A stretch of 64,000 bases of DNA, taken from NCBI RefSeq assembly GCF_024609325.1, contig NZ_JANHMQ010000002.1:434001-498000 (forward strand), written 5' to 3'. The number at the start of each line of letters is the position of its first letter. The first letter of the stretch is position 1. Position numbers and translations under genes: made by a program. The notes under the pieces were generated by a model, which did not search any database, was not told where the DNA came from, and saw only the letters and a program-made list of their open reading frames with translations. Below are positions 45,041-54,101 of this stretch, in pieces. Origin of the DNA: Geothrix fuzhouensis. GTDB taxonomy: Bacteria; Acidobacteriota; Holophagae; Holophagales; Holophagaceae.

Positions 45041-46310
45041 CCGAGGTCTCCCAGGGAGGTGGCCTGGGTGCGGGCCATGACGAGCTGGCGCAGGGCCCGG
45101 CGCAGGCTGGCCACGGGGATGTGGGTCAGCACATCGGCCGCGAAGCCGTAGGTGAGCAGGTTGCGGGCATCGTCGGCATTCATGCCGCGGCTCTGGAGAT
45201 AGAACAGCTCCTCGGGATCGAGCTGGCCCACCGCCGCGCCGTGGCTGCATTTCACGTCGTCCGCGTAGATCTCCAGCTGGGGCTTGGTGTCCACCCGGGC
45301 GGTCTCCGAAAGCAGCAGGTTGCGGCTCTGCTGCTGGGCATCCGTGCCCTGGGCGCCCTTGGCCACCATGATCTGGCCGTTGAAGATGGCCCGGGCCTTT
45401 CCATCCACGATGCATTTGTGGAGCTGGTGGCTGGAGGCGCCCGGCTCGGCGTGGTGCAGGAAGCTGTGGGTGTCGGCCACCTGTGCGCCATCCAGCAACG
45501 CCAGACCATCGAGGCTGGCTTCGGCCCCCTCGGCCAGGTGCACCCAGGGCTGCTGGCGGGAGAGACGGGCCCCGAAGCTGAGGGTGCGGGAATGGTACTG
45601 ACCGCCTTTGCCGACCTCGGCCTTGAGGGTGCTGAGGTGGTAGGCCTCGGCGCTCTCCCGCTGCACGCGTTCATGCCGGAGGACGGCGCCTTCCGCCACG
45701 TGGACCTCGACCACCGGGCAGCTCAGGTAGGGACCTTCGCCAAGGTGTTCTTCCACCAGCTCCAGCTCTGCGCCGCGTTCCAGCAGCACGAGGATCCGGG
45801 GGAACACGGCGATGGGGGCCTCGGCCTTGGTGATGAAGAGCAGGTGCAGGGGAAGGGCCACCTTGAGGTTTTTCGGCACCAGGATCACGGCGCCATCCTC
45901 GAAGCGGGCGGTGTTCAGATCTTCGAAAAGCCCTTTGGCCGCCCCATTGCCGATGCTGCCCAGCGCGTGGCAAGCCTCGCTGGCGTGGGACATGGGGAAG
46001 TAGCGCACGCCGGCGGGAACGGCTGAGGCGCAGCTGGCGTGGGGGGCGTGGTGCCCATTCACGAAGACCTGGCGCGTGCCGACCATCTCCGGGAGCAGGT
46101 GGCCGCTGATGTCCACCGTGACCTTCGGTGCGGGTCCGAAGCTCATGCCTGCCAAGGCCTTCAGATCCGTGTACTTCCAGTCCTCGTCCGAGGACGTCGG
46201 CAGGTCACGCTCAGTCAGGCGGGCCTCGGCCTCCTCCCGCAGGTCCGCCCACTCAGCGGGCCGCGGCCCACTGAGCAAATCCGCAAGAAGGTTGGAACCG
46301 ACCGCCAAGG

Positions 46311-46314
<4 letters not shown>
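45037..46314 (-). CDS. sufD: Fe-S cluster assembly protein SufD
   Basis: A 425-residue SufB/SufD-fold protein: an N-terminal helical part with SSDEDWKYTDL, a long right-handed beta-helix, and the conserved C-terminal block QLEIYADDVKCSHGAAVGQL with ELFYLQSRGM. It forms the SufBC2D scaffold with SufB and SufC. The start overlaps sufC by four bases. The His in the CSHGA stretch, needed for iron entry in E. coli SufD, is present. Confidence 0.95.
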
Positions 46315-47075
<761 letters not shown>

Positions 47076-47090
47076 TTCAACTCCAGATTT

Positions 47091-47176
47091 GTAACCGCAG
47101 ATGACGCAGATGGCCGCAGATGAAAAGCGAAAAACCTGAATTGGGTTTTATCTGCGTCATCTGCGACATCTGCGGT
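47091..47176. repeat. Palindromic intergenic repeat built of ~10-base units
   Basis: Left arm units ACCGCAGATG, ACGCAGATGG and CCGCAGATGA (about 47091-47124) are answered by TTATCTGCG, TCATCTGCG and ACATCTGCGG (about 47146-47176) in opposite orientation, around an AT-rich centre. The element lies between sufB and sufC within an operon, so it would form a large hairpin in the suf transcript. It belongs to the same general type as the element at 34163. Confidence 0.8.
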
Positions 47177-47192
47177 TTCCAATTCATATCCA

Positions 47193-48632
47193 TCAGCCCA
47201 CGCTGCCTTCAAGCTTGAGCGACAGCAGCTTGGTGGCTTCGACGGCGAACTCCATGGGGAGCTCGCGGAAGACGTCCTTGCAGAAGCCGTTGATGATCAT
47301 GCTGATGGCTTCCTCGGCGGGGATGCCGCGCTGCTGGAAGTAGAGCAGCTGCTCCTCGCCGATCTTGCTGGTGGTGGCTTCGTGCTCCACTCGTGCGCTG
47401 CGGTTCTGCACCTCGATGTAGGGGAAGGTGCTGGCGCTGCAGGACTGGCCGATGAGCATGGAATCGCACTGGCTGAAGTTGCGGGCGCCCTCGGCTTTCG
47501 GCTGCACCTTCACCAGGCCGCGGTAGCTGTTGGAGCTGTCGCCGGCGCTGATGCCCTTGCTGATGATGGTGCTCTTCGTGTTCTTCCCGATGTGCACCAT
47601 CTTGGTGCCGGTGTCAGCCTGCTGCTTGTGGTTGGTGAGCGCCACGCTGTAGAACTCGCCGATGCTGTCGTCGCCCAGCAGCACGCAGCTGGGGTACTTC
47701 CAGGTGATGGCGCTGCCGGTCTCCACCTGGGTCCAGCTGATGTGCGAGCCCTTGCCCTTGCAGAGGCCGCGCTTGGTCACGAAGTTGAAGATGCCGCCCT
47801 TGCCGTCCTTGTCGCCGGCGTACCAGTTCTGCACGGTGCTGTATTTGATGGAGGCGTGATCCAGGGCCACCAGCTCCACCACGGCGGCGTGCAGCTGGTT
47901 GGTGTCGAACTGGGGCGCGGTGCAGCCTTCCAGGTAGCTCACGCTGGCGCCTTCTTCCGCCACGATGAGGGTGCGCTCGAACTGACCCGACTCCTTGTTG
48001 TTGATGCGGAAGTAGGTGCTCAGGTCCATGGGGCAGGCCACCCCCTTGGGGATGAAGACGAAGCTGCCGTCCGTGAACACCGCGCTGTTGAGAGCGGCGT
48101 AGAAGTTGTCCGAGGAGGGCACCACGCTGCCGAGGTACTTCCTGACCAGCTCGGGATGGGACTTCACGGCCTCGCTGAAGCTGCAGAAGATGATGCCGAC
48201 CGTGGCCAGCTTCTCCCGGTAGGTGGTGGTCACGCTGACGGAATCGAAGACCACGTCCACGGCCACGCCCGCCAGGGCCTCCTGCTCGTGGATGGGCACA
48301 CCCAGCTTCTCGAAGGTGCGCCGAAGCTCGGGATCCACCTCATCCATGGAGGCGTACTGGGGCTTCTTGGGCTTGGGGGCGCTGTAGTAGACGATCTTCT
48401 GGAAGTCGGGTTTGGGGTAGACCACATTGGCCCAGTCGGGCTCGGTCATGGTCAACCAATGGCGGTAGGCCTTGAGGCGGAACTCCAGCAGCCAGTCGGG
48501 TTCGCCCTTCTTGGTCGAGATGAACCGGATCACGTCCTCATTCAGGCCGGGCGCGACGCTATCCGCTTCGATGTCCGTCACGAAGCCGTACTTGTATTCC
48601 TGGCTGGTGACCACATTGAAGGTTGAGGTCAT
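47193..48632 (-). CDS. sufB: Fe-S cluster assembly protein SufB
   Basis: A 479-residue SufB, the scaffold subunit that builds the cluster, started at the ATG at 48632 after CGGGAG; an ATG six codons upstream at 48650 lies inside the predicted operator. It contains the SufB beta-helix, [13 protein letters not shown]-like stretch ([14 protein letters not shown]), the EGCTAP cluster-site region and the C-terminal [20 protein letters not shown]. It is the first gene of sufB-C-D-S-U-nfu. Confidence 0.96.
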   Translation of the reverse strand: MTSTFNVVTSQEYKYGFVTDIEADSVAPGLNEDVIRFISTKKGEPDWLLEFRLKAYRHWLTMTEPDWANVVYPKPDFQKIVYYSAPKPKKPQYASMDEVDPELRRTFEKLGVPIHEQEALAGVAVDVVFDSVSVTTTYREKLATVGIIFCSFSEAVKSHPELVRKYLGSVVPSSDNFYAALNSAVFTDGSFVFIPKGVACPMDLSTYFRINNKESGQFERTLIVAEEGASVSYLEGCTAPQFDTNQLHAAVVELVALDHASIKYSTVQNWYAGDKDGKGGIFNFVTKRGLCKGKGSHISWTQVETGSAITWKYPSCVLLGDDSIGEFYSVALTNHKQQADTGTKMVHIGKNTKSTIISKGISAGDSSNSYRGLVKVQPKAEGARNFSQCDSMLIGQSCSASTFPYIEVQNRSARVEHEATTSKIGEEQLLYFQQRGIPAEEAISMIINGFCKDVFRELPMEFAVEATKLLSLKLEGSVG

Positions 48633-48642
48633 ACACCACTCC

Positions 48643-48681
48643 CGAGACATTCCATTCTGGAATCTCGACTAAAATTGTCAA
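48643..48681 (-). promoter_or_regulatory. suf promoter with palindromic operator over the -10 box
   Basis: On the minus strand TTGACA (48676-48681), a 16-base spacer and CAGAAT (48654-48659) form a likely promoter. The perfect inverted repeat ATTCCA-TTC-TGGAAT (48649-48663), extended by CGAG (48643-48646) and CTCG (48664-48667), covers the -10 box. This is the expected position for an iron- or Fe-S-responsive repressor. No regulator gene of the IscR or SufR type lies in the window. Confidence 0.65.
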
Positions 48682-48713
48682 CTTAATACGCTGTGCGGTC
48701 GATCACGCCCGAT

Positions 48714-50567
48714 TCACGTCTCGGGAACCGCGTCCAGCTCCTTCAGCAGGCCGCGGATCTGGTTTTTCACGCCCTTGGCCTGGCTGTCGTTGAGATCGCC
48801 GGCCTCGGCGTCCAGGCCGGCCTTGAGCAGGGTCCGGGCTTCCTCCCGTTCACCCAGGCCCGCCAGGGCGGCGCCGAGCTGGAAGTGGTTGATGAGGGTG
48901 GGTTCCTTCTCCAGCAGAGGATCGAGCAGATCCAGCACTTCCTGGTGCCGCTTGAGCGCCAGGAGGTACTGGCCCAGCAGGGTGCGGGCGCGGGGCTCCA
49001 TCCCGGGCAACGGGTGGGCGTGGAGGCGGCGGACCTCGACCAGATCCTGGTCCGTGGCCTGGCCGTTCATGAGGCGGTAGGCCTGGCGCATGAGGGCGGC
49101 CTCCCAGGCGCCGGTGCTCTTGGGGTGCCGGGTGAGGTAGGCGTCCAGAATCCGGGCGATCTCCGCCTCCCGCTTCTGGGCCATCAGGTGCTCCAGGGCG
49201 AGGCGCAGGGCCAGGAAACAGAGGCGCGGATGCCGGTCCGAGCACGCGAAATCCAGGGCCGGCTTCAGTGTCTTTTCCGGGTTCTGGAGGAAGGCCAGAC
49301 GCAGATCCAGCCACTCGGAGCGCTGGCTCTTCCCCTTCCGCCGCACCCGCTTGAGGAGGAGGGAGGCGGGTTCCAGCTGGTTCTCGTCCAGCAGCGTCTC
49401 GGCCTCGTCCAGCAGGGTTTGGGTGCCGGTCTTGCCGTCCCGGGCCTCCCGGAGCTGGGGGTGGTTCTCGGCGTCGAGCATGAGGAGGAGGTGGGGATCG
49501 CCGGGATTCTGGGTGAGCAGCTCCTGAAGGATGGCGAAGGCCTTGGACCGGTCGCCCTGCTGGAGGTAGGCCTCGGCCAGGGATTCGCGCACCTGGAGTT
49601 CGCCGGGCAGGTAGGCGCTGGCCTCCTTGAGGGCGGGGACCGCCAGGGCACTTTCGCCCCGGGCCAGGTGGACCTGACCCAGCAGCAGCAGGGTTTCGCC
49701 ATCCTTGCGGCGGGCCACGGCTTCCTGGGCGGCCTCTAGCGCCCCTTGCAGGTCCTCCTCATCCAGCAGCAGCTCGGCCAGCAGCATCCGGGGCTCAGGA
49801 TCTTCGGGGCGCAGGTCCGAGGCCTGGTGCAGGGCCTCGATGGCCTGGTCGGCCTGGTCCGGCAACTCCTGGAGCAGCTTGGCGAGCAGCATCCAGGCCT
49901 CGAAGTGGCGCGGGCTCAGGCTCACGGCCTTGCGCACCAGACCTTCGGCTTCCTCGAAATTCTGGGCGGCTTCGTGCAGGGAGGCGGCCGTGAAGATCAG
50001 CTCGTAGTTCTTGGGATCCATGGGCAGGGCCTGACCCAGGCGCTGGGCGGCGCCCGGCAGGTCGGCGGCCTCCAGCAGGGCCGTGGTCTCCAACAGGGCA
50101 CGCTTGAGCTGGGACATGGACTTGGGCCGGGCGATGGGCAGGATGCGGGCACGATAGCGGGTGAACAGCTCACGGGCGCTGATGAGGTGCAGGTTCTCCT
50201 CCACCAGCTGCTCCCAGCGTTCGGAGAAGGCGTGGGCGTCCAGCTGGCGCTTGTGTTCCATCTCCTGCACGAGGGCCATGAGGCCATTGCGCAGCATCAC
50301 CTCGCTGCGCTCCAGCTTGCCCAGCTGGTCGGAGACGGTCTCCAGATAGGTCTCCACCCGGCGGAGGGTCTCCTCCAACCCTGTGATGCGCTCCAGGAGG
50401 TGTTCTTCCAGGTCCTCTCCGCCCTCGGGTTCGTCCGGCTCGTCTTCCCAAGTCTGGTCGCCGGCCAGGATGAGTAGTCGCGTTCCGCACTTGACGCAAG
50501 TCTCCCGGTCCCCAGGGTTCCAGGTCAGGCAGTTTTGGCAGTAGGAGCCGGGCAGATCGTTGGCCAT
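48714..50567 (-). CDS. TPR protein with N-terminal zinc ribbon
   Basis: A 617-residue protein. Residues 9-27 form a zinc ribbon with two CxxC pairs (CQNC and CVKC), residues about 45-130 are charged and likely coiled coil, and from about 150 to the end there are eight to ten tetratricopeptide repeats (for example NYELIFTAASLHEAAQNFEEAE). No enzyme motif and no signal peptide are present, so it is probably a cytoplasmic scaffold. TATCCT lies six bases before its ATG. It is divergent from another TPR gene. Confidence 0.85.
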   Translation of the reverse strand: MANDLPGSYCQNCLTWNPGDRETCVKCGTRLLILAGDQTWEDEPDEPEGGEDLEEHLLERITGLEETLRRVETYLETVSDQLGKLERSEVMLRNGLMALVQEMEHKRQLDAHAFSERWEQLVEENLHLISARELFTRYRARILPIARPKSMSQLKRALLETTALLEAADLPGAAQRLGQALPMDPKNYELIFTAASLHEAAQNFEEAEGLVRKAVSLSPRHFEAWMLLAKLLQELPDQADQAIEALHQASDLRPEDPEPRMLLAELLLDEEDLQGALEAAQEAVARRKDGETLLLLGQVHLARGESALAVPALKEASAYLPGELQVRESLAEAYLQQGDRSKAFAILQELLTQNPGDPHLLLMLDAENHPQLREARDGKTGTQTLLDEAETLLDENQLEPASLLLKRVRRKGKSQRSEWLDLRLAFLQNPEKTLKPALDFACSDRHPRLCFLALRLALEHLMAQKREAEIARILDAYLTRHPKSTGAWEAALMRQAYRLMNGQATDQDLVEVRRLHAHPLPGMEPRARTLLGQYLLALKRHQEVLDLLDPLLEKEPTLINHFQLGAALAGLGEREEARTLLKAGLDAEAGDLNDSQAKGVKNQIRGLLKELDAVPET

Positions 50568-50638
50568 GATTCCAGGATAGAAGGTAAGGTGGTCGTCGCG
50601 GTCTGAAGGTTTTATCCTGGGGGCGGCGAGGGCGGCAC
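50568..50638. promoter_or_regulatory. Mirror-image divergent promoter region of the two TPR genes
   Basis: CCAGGATA (50572-50579) and TATCCTGG (50613-50620) are exact reverse complements 33 bases apart. Read outward, each gives a TATCCT -10 box, the minus-strand one six bases from its ATG (leaderless geometry) and the plus-strand one about 20 bases from the ATG at 50639. The symmetry suggests shared control of the two genes. Confidence 0.5.
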
Positions 50639-51160
50639 ATGAGCGACGAGCAGGAACGCCAGGACAAGCGCCAGGAAGCCATGGAGTGGGTGGGGAAGGC
50701 CTACCAGCTTCACATGAAGGGCGAAGTGGCGAAGGCCGTCAGCCTCTACACCAAGTCCATCGAGATCTGTCCCACGGCGGAGGCCTACACCTTCCGCGGC
50801 TGGGCGCGCTCCTTCGAGAAGGACTATGCCGCGGCCATCGAGGACTGCCATCGGGCCATCGATCTGGATCCCGAGTTCGGCAACCCCTACAACGACATCG
50901 GCGCCTACTACGTGGAGCAGGGTGAGCCCGACGAGGCCATCCCCTGGCTGCGCATGGCCCTCAAGGCCCAGCGCTACGAAAGCTACTGCTATCCCCACTT
51001 CAATCTGGGCCGCGTGTACGAAGCCAAAGGCCAGCTGGACAAGGCCCTCGAGCATTTCCGCCATGCCCTGGATGAGAACCCGCGCTACGCCCTGGCGGCC
51101 AAGGCTGTCGAGCGTGTGAAGGGCAAGCTGGCGCCGAAGGATCCGGAGAAGATCGGCTGA
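50639..51160 (+). CDS. Small TPR protein
   Basis: A 173-residue protein made almost wholly of three to four tetratricopeptide repeats: GKAYQLHMKGEVAKAVSLYT, AYTFRGWARSFEKDYAAAIE, PYNDIGAYYVEQGEPDEAI and FNLGRVYEAKGQLDKALEHF. A charged N-terminus without signal peptide suggests a cytoplasmic protein-protein interaction partner. Homologues in Acidobacteriota and Deltaproteobacteria are of unknown role. Confidence 0.85.
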   Translation: MSDEQERQDKRQEAMEWVGKAYQLHMKGEVAKAVSLYTKSIEICPTAEAYTFRGWARSFEKDYAAAIEDCHRAIDLDPEFGNPYNDIGAYYVEQGEPDEAIPWLRMALKAQRYESYCYPHFNLGRVYEAKGQLDKALEHFRHALDENPRYALAAKAVERVKGKLAPKDPEKIG

Positions 51161-51303
51161 CCTAGCTGGGAACAGGGTGAGCGGCCCATCCAACGGAGGG
51201 AGCCATCCAGGTCTGTTTTCGTCGTTGCCCGCTGACGGGGGCCTGGGTTCGGAATACGCTGGTGGAAACCCAGAGCATCCAGATCTGTCATGAGGGGCAA
51301 TCC

Positions 51304-51672
51304 ATGAGACCCAACGCGATGGCGGCGCTTGTTCTGATCTCTGCTGCTTTGATTGGCGATTCAGGTCTGGCGGCCACGCCCAAGCCCCTTCCCAGCAAAC
51401 ATGCCAAGAGCGGCCTCATCTGCTTTGACTGCCACCGCAACGAGAACCCGACGCAGGCCGCGGTGGCCGAGGAATCCTGCATGGTCTGTCATGGGGACTA
51501 TGCGGCCATGGCGGCCTATACCAAGCACCTGTCCGTCAATCCCCATGACCCGCCCAAGAAGAAGGACCACCCAGGTCCGTTCCCCTGCACCGACTGCCAC
51601 CATCAGCACAAGGCGCCTGAGGTGAAGTGCCTGGAATGCCATACGGATTTCAAGTTGAAAGCGCCCTTGTAG
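51304..51672 (+). CDS. Periplasmic tetraheme c-type cytochrome
   Basis: A 122-residue protein started at the ATG at 51304, which has GAGGGG six bases before it. After a signal peptide (MAALVLISAALIGDSGLAA) four heme-binding CxxCH motifs follow: CFDCH, CMVCH, CTDCH and CLECH, with extra histidines (KHAKSG, KHLSVN, HHQHK) that can serve as distal ligands. Size and spacing resemble the tetraheme domain of flavocytochrome c fumarate reductases and small tetraheme cytochromes. It probably moves electrons across the periplasm in anaerobic or extracellular respiration. No reductase partner is in the window. Confidence 0.92.
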   Translation: MRPNAMAALVLISAALIGDSGLAATPKPLPSKHAKSGLICFDCHRNENPTQAAVAEESCMVCHGDYAAMAAYTKHLSVNPHDPPKKKDHPGPFPCTDCHHQHKAPEVKCLECHTDFKLKAPL

Positions 51673-51680
51673 CGGGAGAG

Positions 51681-52634
51681 CTATTCCGAGCTCCCGGGAT
51701 GGCTGGAAGGGCCTGGCTTCCGCCGGGCCAGCCTGGGTGGGGGAGGGGGCGGCTCGACCGTAGCCAGCTGGCACCAGACCAGGTCGCAGTACCAAAGGGC
51801 CTTCCGGAATCGTTCCATCAAGGCGATTCTCGCGTGAATACGAACGGTGTTCATGGCTGGATCGCTGAGCACCTCCGAGGCCCGTTCCTGGTCCAGGACC
51901 CTCAGGGCTCGCTCGTTGAGCAGGTCCACCAATGGATTCCAGGTTCCTGAAAGATCGGGAAGGAGCAGATCGGTGACGGCCATGCGGTTCTGGGCGTCAT
52001 TCTCCTTTTTCGTGACCTCCGTAAGGGGAATCGCACGTTCTTCTGGCTGTTTGGGGGCTCCGCCAAAGTGCGCGTCCGAGAAGTTGTCCTCCTCATCCTT
52101 GGATCTCCAGCCCGCATCCAGCCGGGTGACGTGCTGGAGCCGTCGAGAGGGCGCCTGCAGGGCCAGCAGCCCCTTCTTTTTGGCATCTTCATACTGCCTT
52201 GAGCGAGGTTCTGGGGCCTTGGGCGAGGCTTGGACGGGCTTTGCAAGTCCACCTTCCACCAAAGCCGCTTGCCACCCCTTCCAGGTGTCCAGATAGGCAC
52301 GTTCGAGCCGTGCATATTGAGGGTCATCAATGACGCCCACCAGCACGACTCCCTCCTCCGCCAACTCCGGCGGGACCGAGAGATCCGCGGCCAAGGCCTG
52401 ACTGGCCTCCGGCCTTCCATACAGGGCCTGCAGGCTGAGGTTCAGATCCTCCATGGCTGCCCGGATCTGGGCATGGATCTCCTTGAACCCGGTCCGGCCT
52501 TGGCTTCCCGTCAGGGGCAGTGGCGGCAGGGTGATGGACCGGTCCTCGACTTTCACCTCAGTTCCGGCGGCCTTGGCTTTTGGGGGAGGGCCCGGATGAC
52601 CGGGAAGGATGAGGGCAAGCGCCAACAGGATCAT
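51681..52634 (-). CDS. Hypothetical secreted protein
   Basis: A 317-residue protein of unknown function. It begins with a short signal-like segment (MILLALALILPGHPG), continues with a helical stretch and a low-complexity, charged middle (residues about 125-215), and ends in a proline-rich tail (PPPPPP near residue 297). I recognise no domain. It is convergent with the tetraheme cytochrome gene with eight bases between. GAGG seven bases before the ATG supports the start. Confidence 0.6.
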   Translation of the reverse strand: MILLALALILPGHPGPPPKAKAAGTEVKVEDRSITLPPLPLTGSQGRTGFKEIHAQIRAAMEDLNLSLQALYGRPEASQALAADLSVPPELAEEGVVLVGVIDDPQYARLERAYLDTWKGWQAALVEGGLAKPVQASPKAPEPRSRQYEDAKKKGLLALQAPSRRLQHVTRLDAGWRSKDEEDNFSDAHFGGAPKQPEERAIPLTEVTKKENDAQNRMAVTDLLLPDLSGTWNPLVDLLNERALRVLDQERASEVLSDPAMNTVRIHARIALMERFRKALWYCDLVWCQLATVEPPPPPPRLARRKPGPSSHPGSSE

Positions 52635-53153
52635 GCGTGGCCTCGATCGGAAGGCTTGCCACCGAGGAGCGGGTTTCTGACGAGGCGCCTGCTTGAGCGC
52701 CTGGAGGTACCCGGACGAGATTCGCTTACCTGGGGCACTTGCCCTCCGTCATTAGCAGGAAATCGGAAGAGTGCAGGCATGTGGGGCTGAGAGAAGATTG
52801 AGTTTAATCCATCCGGAAGTGACCTTTACTTGGGATCTCGGAGAACAGGCCACCGTTTGTCGATATTCAGCCGGAATAAGGGAACCTGACCCAGGCAGGA
52901 GGGGGGCTCCGCTGGAACCAACGACCGCCTCTGGGGGGGCTGAACCTAAAGCAGCCTGAAGAGCGGCCTCGAACTCTATGAATGAACCGGGTATTCCTGG
53001 TTGTCGCGGCAGTCGTGCAAGGGTGGCTACGTATTCCAGACCATTTGCCCTGGAGACTCTAAGCTTAGGGTCCACGCCTGCGGTCCGAGTTGTGGCGGAT
53101 TCGGGGACCTCCTCCAAGCCGGAATCTGTGCTGAACTGGAGGGGAGGTCCGCC
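52635..53153. other. 519-base intergenic region, no gene recognised
   Basis: This is the largest gap in the window and is less GC-rich than the genes around it. A minus-strand reading frame stays open across most of it, continuing from the antisense of mqnD, but it has no start site, no recognisable domain and mixed composition; it may be a gene remnant. The right end carries the very strong ribosome binding site of mqnD (GGAGGGGAGG at about 53138-53147). Confidence 0.5.
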
Positions 53154-53963
53154 ATGAAGTTCACCATCGCCCACAGCCCGGATTCCGACGATGCCTACAT
53201 GATGGCGCCCCTGGCGCTGGGGTGGCTGGATCCCGAGGAGTTCGACATCACCTTTGTCCGCAAGGACATCGAGACCCTGAACACCGAGGCCCTGGAAAGC
53301 CGCTACGACGTCACGGCCATCAGCTTCGGCGCCTACCCGGAGCTTCTGGCGCGCTATGACCTGCTTACGGCGGGCTCCAGCATCCAGGAGGGCACGGGCC
53401 CGCTGGTGGTGAGTGGCGCGCCCCTGGACGTGAGCGGGCTGAAGGGCCTCACCATTGCCATTCCGGGCCGGCGCACCAGTGCCTACCTCGCCATGCGGAA
53501 GTGGTGTGCGGAGCACGGCTTCGAGCCCAAGGTCGAGCTGGTGCCCTTCGATCAGATCCTGACGGCCGTGGCCGGAGGCCGCTTCCAGGCCGGCCTGCTC
53601 ATCCACGAAAGCCAGCTGATGTACCACGACGCGGGCCTGCGCCTGGTGGTGGACCTGGGCGCCTGGTGGAAGCACGCGTACGACCTGCCCCTGCCCATGG
53701 GTGGCAACGCCATCCGCCGCGATCTGCCCAAGGACGTGAAGCAGCGCTTCGCCGTGCTCATGCGCAAGAGCGTGGAGATGGCCCGCGCCCGCCACTGGGA
53801 GAGCGTGGACTATAGCCAATCCTTCGGCCGCGGCATGGACCGCGAGATGATCGGCCGCTACGTGAACGCCTGGGTGAACGACTTCACCGTGGATCCCGGC
53901 CCCCGGGGCCGCGAGGCTGTGGAGAAGCTGCTGGGCCTCGAGCCCGTGTGGATCCAGGGCTGA
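53154..53963 (+). CDS. mqnD: 1,4-dihydroxy-6-naphthoate synthase (futalosine menaquinone pathway)
   Basis: A 269-residue periplasmic-binding-protein fold enzyme that turns cyclic dehypoxanthinyl futalosine into 1,4-dihydroxy-6-naphthoate. The MqnD marks are HSPDSDDAYMMAPLALG at the start, the VTAISFGAYPEL stretch, GLLIHESQLMYHDAGL and the LPLPMGGNAIRRDL block, which separates it from MqnA. The ATG is preceded by GGAGGGGAGG. No other mqn gene is in the window, so the pathway is dispersed. It implies menaquinone as respiratory quinone. Confidence 0.93.
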   Translation: MKFTIAHSPDSDDAYMMAPLALGWLDPEEFDITFVRKDIETLNTEALESRYDVTAISFGAYPELLARYDLLTAGSSIQEGTGPLVVSGAPLDVSGLKGLTIAIPGRRTSAYLAMRKWCAEHGFEPKVELVPFDQILTAVAGGRFQAGLLIHESQLMYHDAGLRLVVDLGAWWKHAYDLPLPMGGNAIRRDLPKDVKQRFAVLMRKSVEMARARHWESVDYSQSFGRGMDREMIGRYVNAWVNDFTVDPGPRGREAVEKLLGLEPVWIQG

Positions 53964-54058
53964 AGAGAATAGGCATCTAGCGGCGAGGTACAGGAGAAAC
54001 GGTGAGGCTGCGAATGCCCTTCTCGCCGTTCCTCACCGTTTCTCACCGATGATTCTCT
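53964..54058. repeat. Large interrupted palindrome between convergent genes
   Basis: A perfect 14-base stem, GAGAAACGGTGAGG (53994-54007) with its complement at 54031-54044, is nested within an outer pair AGAGAAT (53964-53970) and ATTCTCT (54052-54058). It lies between the convergent mqnD and htrA genes. It may terminate transcription from both sides, or be a dispersed palindromic repeat. Confidence 0.7.
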
Positions 54059-54101
54059 ACTTTGCTTTTCCAGCGTGTTCCACGGTTTCCACGATCAGCC
54101 G

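Noticed and set aside
47091-47176. Short repeats between sufB and sufC as a CRISPR-like array
   Set aside because: Units are about 10 bases, in opposite orientation in the two halves and without spacers or cas genes.
52752-53819. Minus-strand open frame of about 355 codons over the gap and mqnD
   Set aside because: Most of it is antisense to mqnD, no start signal is present, and no domain is visible; recorded only as a possible remnant in the gap.
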